From Arctopsyche grandis (taxonomy: Eukaryota; Arthropoda; Insecta; Trichoptera; Hydropsychidae): a DNA stretch of 64,000 bases. This document shows, piece by piece, positions 37,148 through 47,283 of this stretch (position 1 is the stretch's first letter; the number at the start of each line of letters is the position of its first letter). The stretch lies in assembly GCF_051622035.1 (NCBI RefSeq), contig NC_135364.1, forward strand, positions 11,485,001 through 11,549,000, given 5' to 3'. The notes under the pieces were generated by a model that saw only the letters and a program-made list of their open reading frames with translations, was not told where the DNA came from and made no database searches. A program made the translations under genes and the position numbers.

Positions 37148-40100
37148 TTAAGATATAAACTTTTCACCTTTCTGACGCACATCATCATTTACACTCTTAG
37201 TTTTGCTTTTCTTTGTGTTCCTTTGTCCTGATTTTGTTCTTTTCCATTTCATTCTTCTATTTTGAAACCACACTTTGACCTTTAAAGCAGAATAAATTTT
37301 GCATTAGTTAAATGTATGCACAGTACTCATTTTAATATGTATTTTTTTATATTACTAATCTTATATTACTAAAATTGGTGAATAATATATTACTAATCTT
37401 ACCAATTACCAATTACAATATTCTATTTATAAAATGAGTGAGCAGAAATTATATTTGTATTTCCAACCTGCCTTTCAGTGAGATTTAAAGCAACTGCTAT
37501 TTCATATCTTCTTAATCTCGTAAGATAGTTTGAGTGTGTGAATTCGGTTTCTAAATTTTTCACTTGTAACTTTGTGAAAGCAGTTCTCTCTTTTCGATTG
37601 CTCTTCAAATCTTCAACACAAGAAAAAAATATAATGTTTAATTTATTAAATTATTATTTATATTTTCATACTTTATATATCTGTACACACTTAATATTTT
37701 TATTCTAATGGTTTATTGGATGTTTTTCGTATGTACTATCTATATTCTCAAGTAAGACTTTTTATGAATACTAACTAATAAACTTCAAAAACCGTATTAT
37801 GCAATAAAAAAATCTAAGAAGTTTGTTCTGTCATGAAAAAACCATGTCTAGCCTGGACATGTATTCAACAGTATGATAACTATGACATTTACATATTGCT
37901 ACAGTCGCAATAAAGTGTTCCTTGAAATTAAATAGGTCGAACGGATATGTTGCAAAATGTGAACACGAACGGAAATAGACGCTTCGTTACAAACTGAATC
38001 ATTTTAGCATTACATTATATTATATTATACTAGTAGTTTACACCTAGAGAACTTTTTATTGCAATTAATGTATGTCTGTCTTATATAAAATAAATAAGTA
38101 TAAGAATAATTGGTGGTTTGTTTTAATTATATTTTTATCAAAAATTAATATTCTAGTTAATTAAAGTCTAGTCGGTTCAAAACATTATCTATTACATCTG
38201 TAGGTTTATATTATAAAATACACCTGCCTTTGTGTATAAAAGCCATAAACTTCATGGCGCCAACTTTAATTACTCATAATTGTATGTATGTACATATAGT
38301 AGGTATACACAATTGATCGTGTTTTTATTTACGATTGATTTCATTACTTGAAACTTGCTTTTCCAAATAAATATTTCATATTTGTAAACAAAACTAGTAG
38401 TCAAATAAATATTGTACATTTTCTTAAACCGTAGAAGTAATTTTTCTTTTGGGCTTCGAAGTTTTCATATTTTTCTCTGAAACCGATCAGCTTATTGTAT
38501 TAAAATGTTATATCTATAAGTTTAAGATTTAAGTTGCATCGCGATCACTTACTTAACGGACTAACACAGCTGGACAGATAAAATAGGAAAGTTGGACTAA
38601 AAATTACCGTGGATGAGACTAAATTAATATATAATAAATATTGAATGTGTACTTAGTAAATATTGAAGTACTTAGAAATTATTTGTATCTGGGTCAAATA
38701 ACTGACATGATTGATAATAAAGAGACGCATGAAATTAGGATGGAGTGTATTTGGGCGAATGAATGCTAAAGAAAAAGATCTTCGATCAGTGTTTCTTGCT
38801 GTTGATGACGCATGGATGTGAAATTTCAGTATTGAACGCCAGAATGCTGCATAAAGTCCAGTTCATTAAAAAAAGCGCGGAACGCTGTATGCGTGACATA
38901 ACGAGAAGAGATAGAAAACGAAATACGTGGGTGAGATGTATGACAAGGGTAGTTGATATAATGGAGAGAGTAAAGAGATTGAAATGACAATGGGCGGGTC
39001 ACGTAAGTAAAATAACAGACGATAGGTGGAGGCAAGAAGTGCTTGAATGGTACCCGAGAGAATGTAAACGGTTACAAGGAAGATGGGTGGATGAAATTAG
39101 AAAAATTAGTGGGATGAGATGGATGAGAGTTGCTCAAAATATAAACGAATGGAAATGTGTTGGTTAGAGCCATTCGCTATCCAGCAGTGGATGGCGAATG
39201 GCTGTAAATGATAAGGTATTATAATAATAAAAAATTGAAGCAAATTCGTCAATTGAAAATGGTAGTTTACTTTTTATTCGCATATGTACTTTCTTTTACT
39301 ATTTTTTTTGTATTTGACCTTATTCTTGATCATGAAATTATTCATTTGATTTCATTGTGAAAGCAGTAATTTAATGAAAATATTTTTTTTTTTGTTAAAT
39401 AACAGTTTTGTCAAATCATTTGAAATTTTACATAGTATTTACTCTTCGAAAGATATAAAATTAAATACTTCCCCAAGTATTTATGGTGATGTTTACATAT
39501 AAATTAAATTTTAAATAGCTTTTAATATTATTTTCAAAGAAAATACCGCATAAATATGTACATACATAGATGTTTGAATTTTATCATTAGATTTATTCCA
39601 ATCATTCTTTTTACAAGCTTTTTACTCTCGCATAGATCACGATAGTAGAAATACCTTATTATTTAATCCAGTAGCCAAAAGGTAAATAATTACAAATTAT
39701 CCGAATTTCTAAGATGCCCTATGTAGTGAATTTGAAGAATAATATGTACATATACATGTATATATAATTTAAAAATACAATAGTAATATTCACTACTATT
39801 AACTTTACGTAATTGCCTGACGTAGAGGATTGAGGCTTGAAACTACGTTTCTTAGAAAATAGTCACCCCTGTGCTATGAAATTATGTACTAACACTATTA
39901 AAATGGTTTTAAAGTTACCTGGTTCTTCGTTGAAAATTTCCAAAGTATCGTCAAGTATATTAACAGAACTATCCAACTGAGCGGTCGCTTCTTCAATATC
40001 TTCTTGTTGGTGAGACCAATCTTCTTCATTTTCTTCCTGCTCTCGCGTTGATGACATCTCTTGTAGGTAATTTTTATCCGATACGAGTTGATTTTCGATA

Positions 40101-40498
40101 ATTTCATTGGGTCTGTGTGGAATCAAGGTATCGTAATGTTGTGGCAGAGGTTCAAAACCAATTGCAGGTGAGTGGAACAATCGTGGATCATATCTCGAGT
40201 AATATTCATAGAATTCGTTAACGTCGCCATTGCTGTGCGTTGCGATCTGTCTGCAAACGTGCAAATCTTCATAAGATCTCAGTATGGTGGATTTGTTGTA
40301 GATGGAGTTTGTATAGCCGAATATCGTCTGAAGGGAAGTTTCACCCTCGGTACGAAGGTGTCCATCAAAGGCGTCTAATTGACCGTAAATTTGGTTCGTC
40401 AGTTGATAGTTGTCTTGGATTTGATGCATATCTTGGATATGCCACGGAGAAGACGAGGTCGATTCGTTCGAATGAGTCTGCTTAGGTTCGTTCATCAT
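37148..40498 (-). CDS. btn: Meox/buttonless-type homeodomain transcription factor
   Basis: Three exons: 40498-39919, 37610-37468 and 37279-37148, joined in phase 1 and phase 0, giving 284 residues. The homeodomain covers residues 198-257 and includes [29 protein letters not shown] and [25 protein letters not shown] plus the RKERTAFTK arm is specific to the Meox (Mox) class; its Drosophila member is buttonless. Q50 and N51 of the recognition helix are intact. An intron splits the box between positions 44 and 45. Exon 1 encodes an acidic, Gln/Asn-rich, probably disordered N-terminus; the C-tail is short and basic. The ATG at 40498 is used; the frame extends upstream only to a GTG. Meox proteins act in mesoderm and, in flies, dorsal median cells. 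The 2.3-kb intron 1 contains an RTE-like LINE fragment. Confidence 0.92.
38640..39215 (+). pseudogene. RTE-like LINE, 3' fragment, copy 3 (in btn intron 1)
   Basis: Plus-strand frames include [20 protein letters not shown], then [20 protein letters not shown], then [20 protein letters not shown] and WQWAGH...[15 protein letters not shown], in several frames with stops. This is the post-catalytic tail of RTE-like reverse transcriptases. The 3' end (CAGCAGTGGATGGCGAATGG) matches the other copies. It is antisense to the homeobox gene and lies wholly inside its first intron. Confidence 0.8.
39216..39918. other. Remainder of btn intron 1
   Basis: AT-rich intron sequence adjoining exon 1. No recognised element or regulatory motif. 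Confidence 0.5.
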
Positions 40499-40778
40499 CG
40501 TGAGGAACAAACGACCCAGCAGGTCACAGTGTCGAATGCAACTGTATGAAAGTTGGGACACTTCAGGAAGTCGTTCCGCACGTAAATCAGTTTTTTTTCA
40601 CTGTGCGCTAACCAATGATTTGTACTGTTTCTGTATTGGGGTGGAGCCATAGTCAAGATCATTCCGTATTGGCTAATCAGGATCGTAAACAAATCCCATG
40701 GAAATCAGGGCATGTCAACCACACTTCTGAATGATATCAATTCAAATTTTACGAATCAAAGCCATGTCCTAAATATTT

Positions 40779-40978
40779 TTTTTGATTTTTAAATGCTTTT
40801 TATTATTACGAAATTATGTTCACAATACATCTTATATCTATTTTAATAGCTACTGATCTACTGATCATTTTCTATTTTACAATTTAATTTAATTTGGTTA
40901 GTAATCATAGTATTATATTATTCTAATGTTAATAGGAAAAAGCATAATAGGAAAAAGAGCTCAAACACCTATTTACAA
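40779..40978 (-). repeat. Interspersed repeat, copy B (LINE 3' end?)
   Basis: Second copy of the 18948-19144 repeat, same orientation, with a small local duplication of AATAGGAAAAAG. It lies just upstream of the homeobox gene, so it may sit in that gene's promoter region. Confidence 0.65.
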
Positions 40979-41093
40979 TCCTTATAAATGCTCATAATAC
41001 ATCTAATACATGTTATTAATTAAAGACTCACTAAAGTCGATGACCTAAAGCAGATTGTGTTTATACCTGAAGGGTATAGACATTTTGTTGTAA

Positions 41094-41340
41094 TCACTAG
41101 AGGTAGGATAGTCATAGTGCTATCCATTGTTCGGCAAACCTTTAACAATGCATTTACAACCTTTGAACAATACAAGGCCCCCTCAGGCTCCGGTGACTAG
41201 TAATCACTAGAGGTCGGACCGGAAGCGTGCCGTTCTTTGTTTATTGTTCGTTGTGCATTGTTCATTTTTATGATGAACCTTTGTTAAAGGTTCGCCGAAC
41301 CTTTTTTTATTGCACTCTGGCTTTGTGAATAGACCCAAAA
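41094..41340. mobile_element. Two adjacent MITE copies (CACTAGAGG family)
   Basis: Two units begin TCACTAGAGGT at about 41095 and 41204. Both contain GTTCG, GAACCTTT or AAACCTTTAACAATG words also seen in the 14637-14769 and 44.1-kb copies. GGACCGGAAGCGTGCCGTT in the second matches the inverted right end of the 14.6-kb copy. No transposase. Confidence 0.6.
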
Positions 41341-41383
41341 TGCCGTGATTCCTGGAAAAAGCACGCTCTCTATCCGCCCTTTA

Positions 41384-42450
41384 GTAATCACCGAGACTCT
41401 TCACAAGTGTGTTAGTATGGTTACACTGAGCAACAAAAAATCACGTTTTTGAGTTACCAGAGTGGAAACTAACCAATCTTTACTAAGTTTGACCCACTGA
41501 ATTCGAATATGATATTAATTTTTGTAGGTGGGTGATCGTTTACGAGATATGAGCGCTTAAAAAAATCCGCGATTTTTACAGTTTTTTAGCTTTTGCGGTC
41601 TTTAACTCAAAATTTAGGATTGTTACGCTCAAAATGAGTATTGGAATCAAAAGTCAGATATTTTTCCTATTAATTTTTATATTTCATTGCTTTAAAATAC
41701 TTCTAATTAATTGTCTAGCGAATTTTAAAAGTCAAAAATATATATATTTTTTTACGGATTTTTCCGTGCTATTTTTCATTTATTTGGCAAATTTTTTATT
41801 TCACCACGTTTATAAGAATTGGTTTTCTATCTCAATATTTTTTTTATCTAAACGTACTAACTCGAGCGGTTTTTGCATAAGAAAGATTTTCGTTCAGTTC
41901 CCGTATGCGTATAACAGAAGCGTTTGTGCAAGCGAGACGGTATTTTTTTTTTGTTGCTCAGTGTTATTAGTGATTCTGTCATAGAATCTACTGGTTAGTT
42001 TGTTAGTAATGTCTGTAACAAACGGAATATTATATATGGCATGCAGTTTTTTGAAGTTTGTATATATGGGTGTATTATAAATTATTTTTAGGGATTTATT
42101 TTGTATTACTTGGAGCTTGGAAAGGTTAGTATTCGAGGCGTTATTCCATACAGGTGAAGCATAGGTTAATAATGGTAATATGAGCGCGCGAGATAATTTT
42201 ATTTTATTTAGCGTTGATAAAGAACTATGGCGATTAAATATTGGATATATTGAGGATATACCCCGCATCGCCTTGCATTTCGCTCCCTTAATGTGAGGTG
42301 CCCATCTCATTATTTTATCGAACGTTACTCCTAAATAATTTATTACTGACTGCCATTTCAGACTTTCTCCAGAACCTAAATATATTAAATATTTTTGACT
42401 CACTTTATACATATGTACTTCTCTAACGATCATTGCGTTAGCGTGTGAGG
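41384..42450 (-). pseudogene. Jockey-like LINE reverse transcriptase, C-terminal part
   Basis: The minus frame at 42433-41964 contains YLGVTFDKIMRWAPHIKGAK, YPIFNRHSSLSTLNKIKLSR and LPLLTYASPVWNNAS, the thumb and post-RT region of Jockey-clade enzymes (YLGV-x-LD, then a TYG/A-x-x-W motif). It is 5'-truncated. A 540-bp MITE at 41424-41963 interrupts it; beyond the MITE the frame resumes for about a dozen codons to a stop at 41384. The last 24 residues of the uninterrupted-looking frame are MITE sequence. Confidence 0.85.
41424..41963. mobile_element. TTA-flanked MITE (Harbinger-like) inside the Jockey frame
   Basis: Terminal repeats CACTGAGCAACAAAAAA (41424-41440) and TTTTTTTGTTGCTCAGTG (41946-41963), flanked by TTA on both sides (41421-41423, 41964-41966). 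A 3-bp TTA duplication is typical of PIF/Harbinger. No transposase frame inside. Confidence 0.82.
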
Positions 42451-42905
42451 AAACAGGAGCATTCTCACCTAATAATTATTACTGTGATAAGTGACGTGAG
42501 CGGTTATATGGCCTCCAAAAACCATTTGATATTTTTTGTTGACTTAACTGTAGAAGTTTGGGTTATAACGAAAGCTCACTTATCAATGGAATTACAGAGG
42601 TGTATCAATTTGAAATTTTGACCCTTTCTAATTTCGTCGATTCAATAATACGATTTTTATATATAAAATATATTATCTAAACAAGCCCAAATTTGTACTT
42701 TGGTACTTTTCAAAATCTTGAGAGTAAACAGTAAGCCCTACATTTCGTAGTATGCTATACGTATGGAATAATTTTCTTGTGAATCATGGCAATGCTGCTA
42801 AATGTGCATATGTAAATACCAGGGCTGTGGAGTCGATTCAGAATTGACTGACACCGATAGGTATAAATAATAAAAAGTAGGTACATTTATAGTGAATGTA
42901 CATAC
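42451..42905. other. Intergenic, nothing recognised
   Basis: No gene or bounded repeat. Confidence 0.5.
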
Positions 42906-42908
42906 ATA

Positions 42909-43375
42909 CATCATCATCATCATCATTATTTACAGCCGCTCACCATTCGCTGCTGGATGAAGGCCTCTCCAACACGCTTCCACTCGTCTCTATTTTGCGA
43001 AACTATCATCCATCTCACCCCACATATTTTCCAAATTTCATCTATCCATCTTTCCTTCCTTCCGGACTTTCTTTTACCCTTTTACATTCTCTCGAGTACC
43101 ATTCTAGCACTTCTTTTGTTCACCTTTCGTCCATTCTTCTAGCCACATGGCCCACCCATTGCCATTTCAATCTCTTTACACTATCCACTATGTCATACTA
43201 ATCACCCACGTGTTCCGCTTTCTGTCTTTCCTCATCATGTTAAGCATACAGCGTTTCATACTTCTTTGCGTGCATTGGACTTTATGTAGCAACTTGGCAT
43301 TCAATGTGCAAGTTTCACACCCATACGTCATCACTGGCAAAATACATTTAATACTACGTCTAGTATTTAAACTAC
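42909..43375 (-). pseudogene. RTE-like LINE, 3' fragment, copy 4
   Basis: The minus frame 43379-43188 reads CILPVMTYGCETCTLNAKLL and HKVQCTQRSMKRCMLNMMRK, collinear with copy 1. The (GAT)n tail lies at 42909-42926. 5'-truncated with stops. Confidence 0.8.
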
Positions 43376-43545
43376 GCATTCAACAATCGAAATTCGTTGT
43401 GAATGTATCCGGATCGCAGAATAGTAGAAGAGATAAATAACCGATTTGAGCTCGCGACATGCGTGCGAAGAGTATATTCTGCGATCCGGATACATTCACA
43501 ACGAATTTCGAATGTTGAATTCGTAGTATTTTTAGCGACATGCGT
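43355..43545. repeat. Long palindrome
   Basis: Arms 43378-43423 and 43474-43519 are inverted copies, including TGAATGTATCCGGATCGCAG, with one or two mismatches in 43-46 bp and a 50-bp spacer. Weaker symmetry (TAGTATTT, ACTACG) extends about 20 bp further out. Probably a MITE joined to the RTE fragment. Confidence 0.75.
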
Positions 43546-43981
43546 AGTATTCGTAGTAGAAAAATACTACACGTAGTATTTTTCAAGTTATCGTATCCAT
43601 CTCTTTGCTTTACGTGTACTCCTAGGAGAATGGAAAATATTTTTCGAATTAAATAATTAATTTTCGAACTGGGGGGGTGTAAGGGGGGTATGAGGGGGGG
43701 ATTCGTTGACTCCACCCATGATAACGCCCCTGACCACGCTTTTTTCGGGCATTTAACATTCGCTAAGAACTAATTCGGAGTCGCCAGGTAGACCCGTGAA
43801 TATCATACACAAACAAATCAATTTAATAAAAAAAATGGGAATAAAAAAAGCATGAGACGGAGGAAACATCAAATATGTGCAATTCAACGATTTATTTATA
43901 ATGCAATTTAAATTCATGATTTTAAATTTCAATTTATTTGTGAATTAACTGCAATAAAATTGGAGACTCTAGTTGGCACAT

Positions 43982-44298
43982 ACGGCAGCGTGCGGCCAAA
44001 TATTGTTTGTATGAAATTGTATGAGATATAACACACTACGCGTGACGCGATGTAGTGTGTTATATCTAGACACCGGATAGTCACAGTGCTTTTTCTAAGA
44101 ATCGGGGCGGTTTAGTTCTATTTACAAAGCTAGAGTCCAAAAAAAAAACGTTCGGCGAACCTTTAATAATGCAATTAACAATACACAGCACCCTCTGGGT
44201 CCGTTTGTTTCAAGACGGCACCTTGGTTATCCGGCCTTTAAAATAAGTTATATCTCATACAATTTCATACAAACAATATTTGGCCGCACGCTGCCGTT
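43982..44298. mobile_element. MITE with perfect 51-bp terminal inverted repeats
   Basis: Left arm 43982-44032 and right arm 44248-44298 (start ACGGCAGCGTGCGGCCAAAT) are exact reverse complements. The interior contains a TAGTGTGTTATATCT hairpin and a scrap of the CACTAGAGG MITE family (CGGCGAACCTTTAATAATGC at about 44150). No target duplication is clear. Confidence 0.85.
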
Positions 44299-44332
44299 CG
44301 TGTCGCAGACGGTTCGGTGATTACTAATCAAA

Positions 44333-44558
44333 TGTGAACCGGTCACAGGACAACCGGTCACTCTAGATCGGTCACACGTGATCACCCGTCATACTAAAAC
44401 TGGTCATGAGAAAATTGGTCACACCCTAAAACTGGTCACGATAAAACTGGTCACACCCTAAAATCGGTCAACCAGTTTTCTCGTGACCAGTTTTAGTGTG
44501 ACGGGTGATGACGTGTGACCGATCTAGAGCGACCGGTTGTCCTGTGACTGGTTCACAT
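44333..44558. mobile_element. Palindromic MITE built of ACTGGTCA motifs
   Basis: ATGTGAACCGGTCACAGGAC at the left and GTCCTGTGACTGGTTCACAT at the right form imperfect arms of about 90 bp. The centre contains several ACTGGTCA repeats. Only 35 bp separate it from the previous MITE. Confidence 0.8.
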
Positions 44559-45601
44559 ATAACTAGTAGTCCGTTTACCATCGCAGACGCATAGTGCGGT
44601 CAGACCTTTAGACTACGACTCCGACTCCGCTTTAAATGCTCCAACTACACGACTCCGACTCCGACTCCACAGCCTTGGTAAATACACATCATGTATGCCA
44701 TATATGTAACTTGCGATTTTTATAATAAGTATAATAAATCATTAACTTATATATAAATGAATAAAAAATAATATGAAATGATACAATGTCTAATAACTAG
44801 ACATCTTATTCGATTTGATATATAATAGTATACTCCTTCCTATCTCAAAATAATGAAACTTCAACCACATAAGATTGCATGCGTTTTCAGATTTAATGCA
44901 CCTGTTTTTCATAAATGTATAAGTGTCGCGTATGATACAAATGTGCGGCGTCTTTTCAACATGCAAAAGGATGTTATGACTTTGCAATGCAGTTTTAATG
45001 CATTATTTTAAATAAACTATTCGCTAGAGTCTAGATCGCTGAAATTTCCCAACACTTCCATTTATACCATTCATGTTTGCTACCATATGTACATACATTA
45101 TTTCGTCGCCGATTGACAAACATCTCATCGAAATTCAATACAATAATTTATTTATAAAATTCACACTGCTGCCGGATATTATTCGAGTGTTTGATCTCAT
45201 GTCAGGTGAAAGTTTATTTATGTGTGAGAAGAGTTGCGATGTCACCGAGCTGGTTAACTGAACACACATGTTGGCTACACCTTCAAACGAGCCGCTCCAC
45301 CCGAGGGATGTAAAGAGTCTCGTTTGTTTTGAGACCGATCTGACAAATTAGACGATAATTACTGAATTAATATATCATAAAACAAAATTATACGACATAC
45401 GACATGTGAAAAACAAAAAACAAAAAAAAAGATACTTTAAAAAACAATGGAAAGCAGCAGTATTTAGTAGATATGATATACATAGCATATTGTATTATAA
45501 CAACAGTCATTATTATTTTTTGGTAAGCCTCAGAGTTTAATTACATCTTTTTTATAAAATCTTCGGCACTGGACTTTTAAAATACGTAGATAAAATAATA
45601 T
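44559..45601. other. Intergenic, nothing recognised
   Basis: ACTCCGACTCCG repeats at about 44610-44675 form a short degenerate tract. The 62-codon plus frame at 45073-45261 is not recognised. Confidence 0.45.
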
Positions 45602-45850
45602 ATGAGCCGTTATATTTGAATGAAAAGTTCAGTTCCAAAAATACTATTTCTGTTTGACTTAATTCACAAATTGTTATCACTTCTTTTAAATCGATAGTCC
45701 AGCATCTCAGAAAAGCAGAATAAACGTATTACAGGCCACCAGTATTTTTAAATATTGTTAAACGTAAAACATTATATTTAATTTTATTCGAAATATTTCG
45801 AAGAAAAACGGACTTTTGCCGCTTTCAAATACATATGTAGATCGGCTCAT
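45602..45850. mobile_element. MITE, better copy of the 208-470 family
   Basis: Ends ATGAGCCGTTATATTTGAA and (inverted) ATGAGCCGATCTACATATGT converge on a shared GAGCCG terminus, flanked by ATAT on both sides. The interior matches the reverse complement of 208-470. Confidence 0.65.
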
Positions 45851-46168
45851 ATCATGGTTGTATAGTAGAATGTAAAAGTAGTTAACAATACTATAGAAAC
45901 ATTTTTTTGCATATTTGAAATATGCGTTGAATACTTATGTATGTAGTGTTGCAATAAATGAAAAATAAATTTTATTGGTAATGTAAAAAGCATTTTATTC
46001 CTGATTTTGTTTTATTCATACACAAAATGAAAGTATTTAGTGACGTTTCAATGACATCAATATGTATGTAGTGTTAAATATAAAAAAAAAAACAAAAGAA
46101 ATCTTATCAAATTAAAATCTGTTTAGGTTTATAATGCAATAATCACACTTTTCATTTTTATTATTACA

Positions 46169-46705
46169 CTAGTTTTATTACCCGGCTTTGCCCAGGGTGT
46201 ATAAAAAAATAAAAAAGATTTAAAAAAAAAATCAGATTTTTTTTTATAAAATGCCCCCCTGAACCTTTGCCGTCTAGAGCTACGCCACCTGCGCCCCCTT
46301 GAGCATTTTCCGTCTAGGGCTACGCCACCTGCGCCCCCCTGAGCATTTTCCATCTAGGGCTACGCCCCCCTAAACCTTTGCCGTCTAGGGCAAAGCCACC
46401 TGCGCCCCCCGAGCATTTGCCGTCTAGGGCTACGCCTCCTGCGCCCCCTGAACCTTTGCCGTCTTGGGCTACGCCACCTGCACCCCCCTGAGCATTTGCC
46501 GTCTAGGGCTACGCTCCCTGCGCCCCCCTGAACCAAGGCGAATCAACGCCTAATCGAATCAGCGCCAAAATCGAATCGGTGCCTATGAATCGAAAAAAAA
46601 ATCGAATCATTTATTCGATGACGTCACGGATCTACGAACGAACGAACGAACGAACGAACCAAGGATACATACAAAGTCTCTTTCCAAATTATATATTACA
46701 TACCT
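46169..46705 (-). mobile_element. Helitron-like element with internal minisatellite
   Basis: On the minus strand it ends CAAAGCCGGGTAATAAAACTAG followed by T: a GC hairpin (CCTGGGCAAAGCCGGG) 10 bp before CTAG, as in Helitrons. The 5' side reads TATATAATTTGGAAAGAGAC near 46705, approximate. A (CGAA)n tract lies at 46634-46659. No Rep/helicase coding. Confidence 0.5.
46250..46533. repeat. 40-bp minisatellite, about seven copies
   Basis: The unit reads TTTGCCGTCTAGGGCTACGC followed by a C-rich half. Most units are 39-40 bp; one is shortened to about 30. It is GC-rich in AT-rich surroundings and produces the spurious 74-codon minus frame 46129-46353. Confidence 0.9.
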
Positions 46706-46855
46706 CTTATTAGCTTGTTCCAATTGCAATATCAAACACAATATGTAGTTAACACAACAAGGGATAAATCAATAATCAATAATCTTTACCTACCATTACT
46801 TGCATACATTTAATTTATTTTAATCATGTTAATAATCTTTAACATAACTTCACAT

Positions 46856-47283
46856 TTATTCGGACATAATACACAATACATTAACGGAAGTATGCATTAT
46901 ATGAAAATACATATTTTCTATATATCCTTTTATAAGTCCAGAAATTATTCCGACATATCCTTTTGAAAGTCCAGAAATTATTCTTCCGAAGACTTGTTTT
47001 TGATTTTTACCGTGAAAAACAATGTTATTTTTTACCGTCTCATTTTTAGCATTCTCCTTATAAAAATATGTCTCCCCAGTGTGTGGTACAATTTTGTCGC
47101 GGCTCATTACTCTTGTTTCAGCAGAATGAATCAATACCAGCTGAGGAAATATCGAGACTGGCATTCCTTGTTTTTCTTTAGCGAAAGATTTAATTAGCTC
47201 AACGACACGTTTATGATATATTTGTACGACAATATCGAAAATAAAACGCTCCCCTTCATCCATATGTGCACAATGGGCACCTA
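46856..47283 (-). CDS. Unidentified open frame (135 codons), possible exon
   Basis: Minus frame from MDEGERFIFDIVVQIYHKRV through VSIFPQLVLIHSAETRVMSR and PHTGETYFYKENAKNETVKN. The first two thirds have mixed, protein-like composition, unlike the random AT-rich frames nearby. A splice-acceptor-like ATCTTTTTAG|GT precedes it at 47283, and the frame stays open to there (GAHCAH before the ATG). The C-terminal part contains a 33-bp in-frame tandem duplication (46924-46990). I do not recognise the family; it may be a gene fragment or transposon-borne sequence. No partner exon was found. Confidence 0.35.

Noticed and set aside
40499-40561. N-terminal extension of the homeobox protein
   Set aside because: It begins at GTG; no upstream in-frame ATG or acceptor was found.
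46129-46353. 74-codon Gly/Arg-rich minus frame
   Set aside because: Translation of the 40-bp minisatellite.
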